From assembly GCA_003252105.1 (NCBI GenBank), contig QKDL01000071.1:1-64000 (forward strand): DNA of 64,000 nt, in the 5' to 3' direction. This DNA is from Arcobacter sp. GTDB lineage: Bacteria > Campylobacterota > Campylobacteria > Campylobacterales > Arcobacteraceae. The first letter of the stretch is position 1; every line of letters starts with the position of its first letter. Position numbers and translations under genes: made by a program. Below the pieces are notes generated by a model. That model did not search any database, was not told the DNA's origin, and saw nothing but the letters and a program-made list of their open reading frames with translations. Shown piece by piece: positions 8,614 through 17,805 of this stretch.

Positions 8614-9831
8614 TTAAAAATATTTTTCCAAACGATTAAATAAACCATTCCAAGTTTTATCTTCTAAATTTTTCAATACCTCATCTATATTGTAAACTTT
8701 GTCATTTATAATCTCACCACTTACCTCATCTATTTTTTGGCTAAGTTGTTTTTCAAACTCTGGTATATCCTCTTCAAATGGAGTATCAACATTTTTTAGT
8801 CTTGGCATTTTTATATATCTTATTGCATCTAGTTGTTTTAACTCATCACCTAAGAAATCATCAAGTCCTGGTAAATCTGTGCAAATCACTTTTGTACCTG
8901 AAGCTAAGGCTTCTATTACAACCAAAGGTAAACCTTCAAAAAATGAAGGTAAGATAAAAATATCACAAGTTCTTAAAAATTTTGCCAATTCATTTTGAGG
9001 TATTGCCCCTAGGTAGTTTATTTGTGTTTTTCTATTTTTACAACTTTGTATAATATCTTGACTCTCTTCAACATTTCCATGACCTATTAAATTTAATTCT
9101 AGATTTTCATAGTTTTGTGTATTATCGATGGCATTTAGAAGATTTGGCACCCCTTTGTAGTTACAGATTTTACCCACATAGGCTATTTTTACTTTTTTGT
9201 TTTTTTCTTTTTTTATTGGGAAAAACATATCTGGGTTATATCCACTTCCACTTGTGATAACTCTACTTTTAGCTATATTATAAAGTTCGCATATCTCATC
9301 ATTTTGAGCAGAATTTAGAGCAAATAGATACTCACATCTAGGCACCTTTTCTTTTACAATAGGAACTAACATCCGAGCTCTTTCAAGTTGTCTTAAATCT
9401 GTTCCATGACAAAGAACTAAAACCTTTAGATTTGGATATAAATCTTTTATAAAGGTGCATAAAAGCCAAATATGATTACATATAACTACATTGGGTTTAA
9501 ACTCTTCTACTGCTTTAGTAATAACTTTTTTAAATTCACTCTCATAGACTTTATACATTTTTTCATCTAAATCACTATATTTAGTACTATCATAAGGCAT
9601 CACATCACTCATACCAACAACTGGAAAATCTAACTGTTCTGTCTCAAATAAAACTGGATAAAAGTTTTGTAATTCAAGATTATCTATTCCTGGGTCTTGT
9701 TCATCTTTTGGAACACCTGCGATTACTGCTTGTTCGCACCCTTTTTCAAATCCTGTTTTAAACAATTGTTGTAAAAAAACTCCACTTCCTGTACGACCAG
9801 GTCGTTGAGCTAATGCGTGTAAAATTCTCAT
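8614..9831 (-). CDS. GT-B fold glycosyltransferase, family 4-like
   Basis: A 405-residue retaining glycosyltransferase. Two Rossmann-like halves are visible: an N-terminal acceptor domain starting MRILHALAQRPGRTGSG, and a C-terminal nucleotide-sugar domain with KIAYVGKICNYKGV. The diagnostic EX7E motif is FFEGLPLVVIEALA, E299 and E307. There is no membrane segment, so it is cytoplasmic or peripheral. It stands alone rather than in a polysaccharide cluster, so the donor, acceptor and product (lipooligosaccharide, protein glycan or other) cannot be told. It lies 50 bases upstream of holA on the same strand. Confidence 0.85.
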   Translation of the reverse strand: MRILHALAQRPGRTGSGVFLQQLFKTGFEKGCEQAVIAGVPKDEQDPGIDNLELQNFYPVLFETEQLDFPVVGMSDVMPYDSTKYSDLDEKMYKVYESEFKKVITKAVEEFKPNVVICNHIWLLCTFIKDLYPNLKVLVLCHGTDLRQLERARMLVPIVKEKVPRCEYLFALNSAQNDEICELYNIAKSRVITSGSGYNPDMFFPIKKEKNKKVKIAYVGKICNYKGVPNLLNAIDNTQNYENLELNLIGHGNVEESQDIIQSCKNRKTQINYLGAIPQNELAKFLRTCDIFILPSFFEGLPLVVIEALASGTKVICTDLPGLDDFLGDELKQLDAIRYIKMPRLKNVDTPFEEDIPEFEKQLSQKIDEVSGEIINDKVYNIDEVLKNLEDKTWNGLFNRLEKYF

Positions 9832-9934
9832 TTCAAACCTTATGATGTGTGACTTTGTTTGATATGTTAGCTAACTAATGCTTTTCTTATCTAACTGTTT
9901 TTGTTACAATATTAAAAATTAAAAAAGGTTTTAA

Positions 9935-10333
9935 ATGGAGATTGAAATTTCAACCCCAGCACTACTATTTCCAGCTGTCTCACTACTACTTTTAGCATAT
10001 ACAAATAGATTTTTAACAACTGGTCAACTTATTCGTGCTTTAAGTTCACAAGCAAGAAAAGGTGAAATAGGAGAATACAAAGGTCAAATAGCAAACTTGA
10101 AAAAAAGACTAGAACTAACCAAATGGATGCAATTTTTTGGAGTTTTATCCCTTCTTATGTGTACTATTTCTATGTTTTGTTTATTTTTAGGTTTTTATAT
10201 TTTTGGTAAACAGATATTTGGAATAAGTTTAATTGCTATGTGTATCTCTTTGGCTATTTCCATTTGGGAAGTTTATATCTCATCAAATGCCTTAAATCTA
10301 GAATTAAAAGATTTGATGGAAAAGTGTAATTAA
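9935..10333 (+). CDS. DUF2721 family membrane protein
   Basis: A 132-residue protein with an N-terminal hydrophobic helix (ALLFPAVSLLLLAY), a basic cytoplasmic stretch with the family motif NRF...RAL, and two closely spaced helices (about 72-93 and 96-115). It fits the DUF2721 pattern. No function is known for the family. It is followed after 65 bases by a DsrE-like gene with its own TATAAT box, so the two are not necessarily co-transcribed. Confidence 0.7.
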   Translation: MEIEISTPALLFPAVSLLLLAYTNRFLTTGQLIRALSSQARKGEIGEYKGQIANLKKRLELTKWMQFFGVLSLLMCTISMFCLFLGFYIFGKQIFGISLIAMCISLAISIWEVYISSNALNLELKDLMEKCN

Positions 10334-10398
10334 AAAAATTTATTAATCCCAAAGTTATCGATGTTATAATTTTTTAAACTCAAAAAAGGATTTACTAT

Positions 10399-10737
10399 AT
10401 GCAAAAAGAGGCAAAAATTTTATGGACTACAGACAATAAAGAAACAGCAGAACATATGGTACTTTTGTATGCACATAATGCAAAACTAAAAGGTTGGATG
10501 GAAGAAGTTACAGTTTTAGTTTGGGGTGCTAGCCAAAGACTGATAAATGAAGATAAAGATATCCAAGAAAAAGTAAAAACTATGGTAAAAGATGGTGTTA
10601 AAGTTGTAGCCTGCCTAAAATGCGCAGATAATATGCAGATAAAAGATGGTTTAACAGCTTGTAATATTGATGTATTTTACACTGGTGAATTTTTAAGTGA
10701 GTGGATTAAATCAGGTGAAACTATTATTAGTGTCTAA
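10399..10737 (+). CDS. DsrE-like family protein
   Basis: A 112-residue cytoplasmic protein with the flavodoxin-like DsrE/DsrF fold pattern: an alternating beta-alpha arrangement with VTVLVWGASQRLI and GVKVVACLKCADNM. The Cys-containing loop (ACLKCADN) is where sulfur-relay members carry their reactive cysteine, so a sulfur-transfer role is possible but unproven. A TATAAT box at 10365-10370 and an AAAGGA site precede the ATG. Its stop codon lies in the loop of a terminator hairpin shared with the convergent RNase R gene. Confidence 0.75.
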   Translation: MQKEAKILWTTDNKETAEHMVLLYAHNAKLKGWMEEVTVLVWGASQRLINEDKDIQEKVKTMVKDGVKVVACLKCADNMQIKDGLTACNIDVFYTGEFLSEWIKSGETIISV

Positions 10738-10750
10738 ATAGACACTAATA
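10725..10750. terminator. Bidirectional hairpin between DsrE-like gene and rnr
   Basis: A 10-bp perfect stem TATTAGTGTC/GACACTAATA encloses a 6-nt loop. The left arm and loop include the DsrE-like stop codon, and the right arm overlaps the stop of rnr at 10745. The U-tract is weak on both strands. Confidence 0.5.
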
Positions 10751-12598
10751 TTTAATATTTCCAGAAATCAGTTTAGAGATTACATCACTAGATTTTATAA
10801 TCACTCTTACTTTAGAATATAAAATCTGCCCTTTGTAATTTTCAAGTCTTATTTTAGCTCCTGCAATTTGTCCGTAAGTCAAAGCAATACCTTTTTCACT
10901 ATCAATAATTTTTGCTTTTACCTCTAATCCTATATTATCATTTGCCCATCTTGCATATTTTCTATCTTCATAATCCCATACAAGTTGGTCTACTTTTCTT
11001 TCTTGATTTGAGATATGTTCACAAATTTCATCAATATTTTTTGGTGTTTGTTTTGTTTTTAACATTCTATGTAGAACTAAATCTGAATACCTTCTAATTG
11101 GACTTGTAAAATGTGAATATGAACTAAACCCCAAACCAAAGTGACCTAAGTTTTTTGAAGAGTATTTTGCTTGTGTTTGAGCATGTATTATGAGCTCATC
11201 TACCTCTTCACTAATCGTACTATGTTTTGCTTTTTGTTGGATATGTGATATTGTACTATGAACATCACTTTGAAGTTTTGCTTGAATACCCAACGCATTT
11301 ACATCATCAACCAATTTTGAAATAGCTTTAAAAGGTGGCTCCTCATGAATTCTAAAAATTCCAACCTGATTAACTTTTTTACTAGCTTCAATATTTGCTA
11401 AAAGCATACACTCTTCTATTAGTTGATGAGAAGATGTAGAGGTTTCAATCTCAATATTTTGGATTTTTGCATTTTTATCAAGTTTTATACTATATTCACT
11501 ACTTCTAAAGTCATAACCTTTTTCTAATCTTTTTTTTCTAAAAGATTTTGTCACTTCATATAGTGGTAAAATATAGTCAAAAATCTCTTTTTCTATTTGG
11601 GTATAAGTATCAAGTTTTCCATCTAAAACTCTATCTATTCTTCCATAAGAAAACTTTTTATGAGAATTTATAATTGCTTCAAAAAGTTCACTCTTTTTAA
11701 CACTCATTTTTTCAACATCCAAATAGATTTTAAATACATAAGAGTATCTATCAACGCCTTCTTTCAAAGAACACATCTCTTCACTAAGTTCATTTGGAAG
11801 CATCGGTAAAACTTTTCCAGGTAGATATATAGAAGTAGATTTCAAATAAGCTTGTTCATCTAAAATGGTTCCCTCTTTTACAAAATATGATACATCAGCA
11901 ATTGCTACATACAACACAGCTTCTTGCCAATCAAAATAGATAGCATCATCATGATCTTTTGCACTATTAGGATCAATTGTACAAAATGGAAGATGTGTTA
12001 AATCAACTCTTTGTTTAGGATCATCCATTTGGGCATCTACTTCTATTTTTTTATCTAATCTATAATCCTCATCATAAAGTATCAATGAAATTTTTTCATC
12101 AATTTTTGCCTCTTGAATATTCCCCAAATTATCTATTACATTAAAGGTTTTATTATCTATTAATAAAATATCCCCTTCATTGGCTTCAACTTTTGTTTTA
12201 TTATGAAGAAGGATTGATTCCTTAACTGTAAAATATTGTTTATCTTTAACATAAACCAAAATATTTTTTATATTAGAATTAAATACAAATACTACTTTTG
12301 CTTTGATTTTACTTCTAGGATTAAAAACCCTTTTTGCAAGGATTAAATCCCCATCATATGCTCCATTTAAGTGTTCAAAGTCTAGTTTTATATCTTTGTG
12401 TTCATTTAATAAATCACATAACACTGCACTATTTCTATCAATTCTTATAATTCCAACTTTATATTTAGAGTTTAGCTCATAATTTCCATTATCAAAAAAT
12501 ACAAATCCATCTTTTATAAACTCTTCTAATTTCTCTATTTCTTCTTGATTAAACTGTTTTTTATGGTGTTGTAATTTAGTAAAAAGCTCTTTTAACAC
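10745..12598 (-). CDS. rnr: Ribonuclease R family 3'-5' exoribonuclease
   Basis: A 617-residue RNB-family hydrolytic exoribonuclease acting on structured RNA, rRNA and mRNA decay intermediates. Cold-shock-like domains come first. The RNB core starts with FCTIDPNSAKDHDDA (about 205-219), giving the catalytic metal-binding aspartates D209, D215, D217 and D218. The later segment SYSHFTSPIRRYSDLVLHR is the classical RNB signature. The protein is much shorter than E. coli RNase R (813). The C-terminal S1 domain is reduced to about 60 residues and no lysine-rich tail is present. It converges on the DsrE-like gene. Confidence 0.9.
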   Translation of the reverse strand: MLKELFTKLQHHKKQFNQEEIEKLEEFIKDGFVFFDNGNYELNSKYKVGIIRIDRNSAVLCDLLNEHKDIKLDFEHLNGAYDGDLILAKRVFNPRSKIKAKVVFVFNSNIKNILVYVKDKQYFTVKESILLHNKTKVEANEGDILLIDNKTFNVIDNLGNIQEAKIDEKISLILYDEDYRLDKKIEVDAQMDDPKQRVDLTHLPFCTIDPNSAKDHDDAIYFDWQEAVLYVAIADVSYFVKEGTILDEQAYLKSTSIYLPGKVLPMLPNELSEEMCSLKEGVDRYSYVFKIYLDVEKMSVKKSELFEAIINSHKKFSYGRIDRVLDGKLDTYTQIEKEIFDYILPLYEVTKSFRKKRLEKGYDFRSSEYSIKLDKNAKIQNIEIETSTSSHQLIEECMLLANIEASKKVNQVGIFRIHEEPPFKAISKLVDDVNALGIQAKLQSDVHSTISHIQQKAKHSTISEEVDELIIHAQTQAKYSSKNLGHFGLGFSSYSHFTSPIRRYSDLVLHRMLKTKQTPKNIDEICEHISNQERKVDQLVWDYEDRKYARWANDNIGLEVKAKIIDSEKGIALTYGQIAGAKIRLENYKGQILYSKVRVIIKSSDVISKLISGNIKY

Positions 12599-12655
12599 TA
12601 ATAATCCTTCATATTTTAAGATTAATATCTTATCTAAAAATTAGTTTACTTTAGA

Positions 12656-12661
12656 TATAAT
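12656..12661 (+). promoter_or_regulatory. -10 box of ilvC
   Basis: TATAAT preceded by TTTAGA, about 30 bases before the ATG at 12691, with an AGAGGAA ribosome binding site at 12677-12683. No leader peptide or attenuator is seen. Confidence 0.55.
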
Positions 12662-12678
12662 CGCTCAAAATTTACTAG

Positions 12679-13713
<1,035 letters not shown>

Positions 13714-13720
13714 TTTTTTA

Positions 13721-13745
13721 AAAGTAAGGAATTTTTCCTTACTTT
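13721..13745 (+). terminator. Hairpin downstream of ilvC
   Basis: An 11-bp perfect stem AAAGTAAGGAA/TTCCTTACTTT with a 3-nt T loop. No long T-run follows, so it may be an attenuating or mRNA-stabilising hairpin that lets some transcription into the next gene. Confidence 0.45.
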
Positions 13746-13758
13746 ATCCTAGCTTTAT

Positions 13759-14802
13759 ATGACAAAAAGAAAACCTAGAAAAAAACCTACAAAAAGAAAA
13801 TCAACCAAGAGTAAATCATCATATAATTTTAAGCTTATAAATCTAATGCTTATAATTATTTTATTGTTATTAGCAATAATACTGTTGTTACTATTTATTT
13901 TTGATAATAAAAGTTTAAAAGAATCAAAGAATAAAACAAATATAGAAAATAAAATTAGCCAAATCAATCAAAATACAAAAAAATATATAAAAGATATTGA
14001 AATAAAAAAAGACAAATTTGAAGAGTATACAAAAGATTTTTATGAAGAATATTTAGAGAAAAGTGTTAAAACACATAAAGAAGAACCTAAAAAAATCATT
14101 GAAGAAAAAGAAGAAAAAAAGAAAGAAGAACCTAAAAAATCTATAGATAACAATAAACCAAAACTTGCAATTATTATTGATGATGTTACAACTAAATACC
14201 AAGTAAAACAGATTCAAGCTATTGGTTATACAACAACTATGTCTTTTATGCCACCAACACCAAGACATGAAAACTCAGCAAAAATAGCACAAAATGTTCC
14301 ATTTTATATGATACATTTTCCACTTGAAGCAAAATACTTTAAAAGTGAAGAGAAAGATACTCTACATATTAGTGATTCTTACGAAAGAATTGAAAGAAGA
14401 GTTGCACAAATTAGAAAATGGTATCCAGATGCAAAATATACAAATAACCACACAGGAAGTGAGTTTACAGGAAATAAAGAAGCAATGGATAAACTATTTA
14501 AAGCTTTAAAAAAGCATAACTTTATTTTTGTAGATAGCAGAACAACAAGTAAAAGTGTAGGCAAACAAATGGCAGAAAAATATGAGATGCCATATATTGC
14601 TAGAAATGTATTTTTAGACAATGAACAAAATATTGAATATATTCAAAACCAGTTAAAAAAAGCAGTAAATATTGCAAAAAAGAACGGATTTGCAATAGCT
14701 ATTTGCCACCCACACCCAGCAACAATAAAAGCACTAAGAGAATCAAAATCTTTACTTGAAGGTTTAGAGCTAGTACATTTAAATCAATTACCTTTTTTAT
14801 AA
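13759..14802 (+). CDS. Divergent polysaccharide deacetylase family protein
   Basis: A 347-residue envelope protein. An extremely lysine-rich N-terminus precedes one transmembrane helix (about 26-48), followed by a charged coiled linker with lysine/glutamate repeats (about 50-130). The C-terminal domain (134-347) starts KPKLAIIIDDVTTKYQ and fits the divergent polysaccharide deacetylase family (YibQ-like), with the conserved IIIDD, PLEA and ICHPHPATI segments. It would act on a periplasmic glycan, substrate unknown. No clear Shine-Dalgarno lies upstream. The ilvC-this gene-dprA-ruvX order is known in Campylobacter; here dprA and ruvX have been displaced. Confidence 0.8.
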   Translation: MTKRKPRKKPTKRKSTKSKSSYNFKLINLMLIIILLLLAIILLLLFIFDNKSLKESKNKTNIENKISQINQNTKKYIKDIEIKKDKFEEYTKDFYEEYLEKSVKTHKEEPKKIIEEKEEKKKEEPKKSIDNNKPKLAIIIDDVTTKYQVKQIQAIGYTTTMSFMPPTPRHENSAKIAQNVPFYMIHFPLEAKYFKSEEKDTLHISDSYERIERRVAQIRKWYPDAKYTNNHTGSEFTGNKEAMDKLFKALKKHNFIFVDSRTTSKSVGKQMAEKYEMPYIARNVFLDNEQNIEYIQNQLKKAVNIAKKNGFAIAICHPHPATIKALRESKSLLEGLELVHLNQLPFL

Positions 14803-15321
14803 GTTTTTAGAATATCCTTTGGCACAAATTTTTCCAACATTAAAATCTATCTTTTTAAACCTTTTAAATTCATGTTCTTTATATATTTGAATAGCCTCTT
14901 TCATACTATCTAAAGTATGTAAAACAAGCTTTTTATTTTTGTCTTTTTTTGTAAGATTTATACACTCATCAATAAGAGCTTTCCCTATAGAGTTTCCATT
15001 ATATTTACTCTTTACAGCTAAATATCTAATAGCAGAAGTTTTATTACTTTTCAATTTTAATTGAAGTCCATAATCATCTAAACTTGAATAATAAAAAACA
15101 CCTCCTAAAACAATATTATTTGAAATTGCAATATATATTTCACAATCATTTTTTTTTATATATTTTTTTAAATCTCTTAAATTTAATAAATACCTATCTC
15201 TAAGTGTACAAGGATAAGCTAATTGTTTATTTGTAAAAGTTTTAAAATATACTTCTACTAATATTTTTGATAGTTTATTTAACTGATGTGGTTTTATTTT
15301 TTTTATTTTAAATTCTAGCAT
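14797..15321 (-). CDS. GNAT family N-acetyltransferase
   Basis: A 174-residue GNAT-fold protein. The acetyl-CoA binding motif A lies in RYLAVKSKYNGNSIGKALIDECI, and the C-terminal strand pair KLVLHTLDSMKEAIQIYKEHEFKRF is typical. The substrate cannot be told. It overlaps the convergent deacetylase-like gene by 6 bases and lies 6 bases after the AraC-type regulator on the same strand, so the two probably form an operon. Confidence 0.8.
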   Translation of the reverse strand: MLEFKIKKIKPHQLNKLSKILVEVYFKTFTNKQLAYPCTLRDRYLLNLRDLKKYIKKNDCEIYIAISNNIVLGGVFYYSSLDDYGLQLKLKSNKTSAIRYLAVKSKYNGNSIGKALIDECINLTKKDKNKKLVLHTLDSMKEAIQIYKEHEFKRFKKIDFNVGKICAKGYSKNL

Positions 15322-15327
15322 ATACGT

Positions 15328-16212
15328 TTATGAATATTGTATTGGCAAATAAAAAGTTGCTTCAAACTCTTTATTTTCATCAAACACTGGATTTTTGTGA
15401 AATATAGCAAAAGATGGCTTTGTGTTTGTTTCAAATCCACTTTTTGGTAGCCATTCATGATATGCCCATCTAATAAGAGGTAAAACTTCTCCAAACTTTC
15501 CAGTTATTTCAAATGTAGCATATAAACCTTTTTCAATTTTTAAAGTTAATAGATTTGATTCTATCTCTTTATCTAAACCTTTAGGAACTATAGCAGCTGT
15601 ATAAAAACAATCTTTTGGAGGTGTTATAATTGGATTATCATGAAATATCCCTATTTGTGTACACTCTTTTATATCATGGGTATATATCCATGCTTGTATC
15701 TTTTTCCAGTTTTTTATTCCATCTTCGTAGATATATCCTTTTTGCAAAATATAGTATGCTATTTGGTCTTCAGTTTTTACAATCTTCGGTTCTATTGAAG
15801 AATAGTCAAATTTGTGACTTAAGTCTATTGCTGATGTTTTTAAAATATCATCTGAATATTTTTTATATCCACCATTTTTCCACTCTTTAGGAGTTTGCAG
15901 AAACTTTTTTTTAAATGCAGTTAAAAAAGATGTTTGAGAACTATACCCACATTGATTTGCTATTTGAGAAATAGTTGAATGAATATTTGTAAGAAGTAAA
16001 TTTGATGCTTTTTGCAATCTTATAGATTTTATTGTTTCATATATGTTTGTATCAAACTGTTCTTTAAATACCTTTTGAAGATGAACTCTATCCACGTTAA
16101 GTTCATTTGCAAGATAATCTATATTTATATCCGCATCTATATATTCATAAATATATTCCAACACTTTAAATGCAAGTTTCTGATGTCTATTTATAGTCTC
16201 TTTTTTTCTCAT
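15328..16212 (-). CDS. AraC family regulator with GyrI-like effector domain
   Basis: A 294-residue transcription factor. Two helix-turn-helix units occupy about residues 10-115 (INIDYLANELNVDRVHLQKVFKEQF and ISQIANQCGYSSQTSFLTAFKKKF). The C-terminal part, about 130-294, is the GyrI-like small-molecule binding domain (IAYYILQKG..., ending ATFYLPIQ). This architecture is that of Rob/SoxS-related multidrug or stress sensors. It is divergent from a LysE-family exporter gene with a 95-base shared promoter region, so it likely controls that exporter and the GNAT gene. Confidence 0.85.
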   Translation of the reverse strand: MRKKETINRHQKLAFKVLEYIYEYIDADINIDYLANELNVDRVHLQKVFKEQFDTNIYETIKSIRLQKASNLLLTNIHSTISQIANQCGYSSQTSFLTAFKKKFLQTPKEWKNGGYKKYSDDILKTSAIDLSHKFDYSSIEPKIVKTEDQIAYYILQKGYIYEDGIKNWKKIQAWIYTHDIKECTQIGIFHDNPIITPPKDCFYTAAIVPKGLDKEIESNLLTLKIEKGLYATFEITGKFGEVLPLIRWAYHEWLPKSGFETNTKPSFAIFHKNPVFDENKEFEATFYLPIQYS

Positions 16213-16302
16213 TTTTAATTATACTAATTTTTATATATTTTTTACACAAAAATAAATAGTTTTTTAACTATTTATTATAAAGAATAAAAATAATTAATCT
16301 CA

Positions 16303-16308
16303 TATAAT
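16303..16308 (+). promoter_or_regulatory. -10 box of the LysE-family gene
   Basis: TATAAT here places transcription start at about 16315. A TTG at 16308 overlaps the -10 box and so would not be transcribed. This argues that translation starts further downstream, after the AAAAGGA site at 16322-16328. Confidence 0.5.
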
Positions 16309-16334
16309 TGCACCACAAAATAAAAGGATTTAAT

Positions 16335-16949
16335 ATAACATATATAAATGAATTTTTAATATTAGCAGCTACAATTCAAATTGCTTTGATGTCTCCAGGA
16401 CCTGATTTTATGATAACACTAAGACAAACTATAAATTTTGGAAAATCATATGCTTACTATTCTAGTATCGGCATTGGCTTTGGAATATTGGTACATTTAA
16501 CTTATACTATTTTAGGGTTTGGTCTTTTAATTAAAAATATGCCTTATCTATTGGATGTTGTAAGAATACTTGGTGCTTTATATCTTATTTATCTTGGAAT
16601 TGGGAGTTTAAAAAGTAACTCTAATTCTATAAAAATATTAAATGAAAAAGGAATCAAACATTCTCCTAAAAAATCATTTTTTACTGGCTTTTTCTGCAAC
16701 TTATTAAATCCAAAAGCAACACTTTTTTTTCTTTCAATTTTTACAGCAATTGTAAGTATTGATACACCAATATATATACAAAGTTTATATGGAATTTACT
16801 GTATTTTAATAAATATCTTTTGGTATATGTTTATTGCAAATATATTATCAAAAAAGAAAAATATGAATTTATATAATAAATATAAAAGCAACATAGAAAA
16901 AGGAATAGGTTTGATTTTAATTCTTTTAGGTATTAAGCTAATCTTCTAA
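16335..16949 (+). CDS. LysE/RhtB family amino-acid exporter
   Basis: About 205 residues with six hydrophobic segments. The family hallmark is near the N-terminus: ALMSPGPDFMITLRQTINFGKSY, followed by the conserved GIGFGILVH and FFTGFFCNLLNPKATLFFLSIFTA. It exports amino acids or related small molecules across the inner membrane. Start choice is a problem: the reading frame opens at TTG 16308 inside the -10 box, and no ATG precedes the conserved region. The ribosome binding site AAAAGGA lies 6 bases before an ATA codon at 16335, used here as the likely start. Divergent from the AraC/GyrI-type regulator. Confidence 0.75.
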   Translation: MTYINEFLILAATIQIALMSPGPDFMITLRQTINFGKSYAYYSSIGIGFGILVHLTYTILGFGLLIKNMPYLLDVVRILGALYLIYLGIGSLKSNSNSIKILNEKGIKHSPKKSFFTGFFCNLLNPKATLFFLSIFTAIVSIDTPIYIQSLYGIYCILINIFWYMFIANILSKKKNMNLYNKYKSNIEKGIGLILILLGIKLIF

Positions 16950-17004
16950 AATAGATCACTTTCCTATTAAAAGCTATTATTTCTTTTTCAAATATATATT
17001 TAGA

Positions 17005-17010
17005 TATAAT
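17005..17010 (+). promoter_or_regulatory. -10 box of dprA
   Basis: TATAAT after TTAGA, 25 bases before the ATG at 17035, with AAGGA in between. Confidence 0.5.
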
Positions 17011-17034
17011 CTTTATAATTATTTAAGGATTAAA

Positions 17035-17805
17035 ATGGAAAAAGAAATAGATTTATTTATACCCGAATTAAACTCTATGAAAAACTATCCCAAAAAGCTT
17101 TATTATAAAGGAAATCTCAATTTACTTAAAAAACCTAAAATATCTATAGTTGGAACCAGACATCCTAATAATTATTGTAAAAAATTTACCTTTAAGATTG
17201 CTCACGAATTAGCAAAAAGAGATATTATAGTAGTAAGTGGTGCTGCAATTGGTGTTGATGCCATAGCTCATCAAGGTGCTAAACCAAATAATACTATTGC
17301 AGTAGTTGCAAATGGTCTTGATATAAGATATCCTGCTATAAACTCTAAACTTATTAAATCAATTGAAGAAGAAGGTTTAGTATTAAGTAGTTATGAAAAT
17401 GGCGAAAGAGCCAGAAACTATACTTTTGTTCAAAGAAATGAGATAGTAGTAAGTTTAGGTGATATTTTAATTGTAACACAAGCTGATGAAAAAAGTGGCA
17501 CACTAACATCAATAGACTATGCTTTAAAAATGGGCAAAAAAGTATATACAATTCCTCATCATTTAGATGAGAGTCTAGGAACACAAAAACTTTTAAATAA
17601 AAATTTAATTGAACCAATTTACGATATAGATTCTTTTCTAAACCAATTTGGAAATCAAGAAAAAAAGGATAATGAACTTTTTAACTATTTACAAACAAAT
17701 CCTTTATATGAAGATGCTTTAAAAAAACTTGGAACACAACTTTATGAATTAGAGTTAGAGGGTGTATTTCTTGTGGAAAATGGATATATCAAAACTATAA
17801 ACTAG
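17035..17805 (+). CDS. dprA: DNA-processing protein DprA
   Basis: A 256-residue DprA/Smf. In natural transformation it binds incoming single-stranded DNA and loads RecA. The Rossmann-like core shows SIVGTRHPNNY, VVSGAAIGVDAIAHQGA, and RNEIVVSLGDILIVTQADEKSGTLTSIDYAL. It lacks the N-terminal SAM domain of longer homologues but keeps a short C-terminal winged-helix-like region (about 210-256). Monocistronic, with a 4-base convergent overlap with nhaA. In Campylobacter it is followed by ruvX; here ruvX lies 14 kb away. Confidence 0.92.
   Translation: MEKEIDLFIPELNSMKNYPKKLYYKGNLNLLKKPKISIVGTRHPNNYCKKFTFKIAHELAKRDIIVVSGAAIGVDAIAHQGAKPNNTIAVVANGLDIRYPAINSKLIKSIEEEGLVLSSYENGERARNYTFVQRNEIVVSLGDILIVTQADEKSGTLTSIDYALKMGKKVYTIPHHLDESLGTQKLLNKNLIEPIYDIDSFLNQFGNQEKKDNELFNYLQTNPLYEDALKKLGTQLYELELEGVFLVENGYIKTIN

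Noticed and set aside
14090..14140. A/G-rich tract as a possible slippery or contingency repeat in the deacetylase-like gene
   Set aside because: It is an irregular AAA/GAA codon run encoding a lysine/glutamate linker, without a uniform mononucleotide tract long enough for phase variation.
16308..16334. TTG at 16308 as start of the LysE-family gene
   Set aside because: It lies within the TATAAT -10 box and upstream of the ribosome binding site, so it would not be part of the message.
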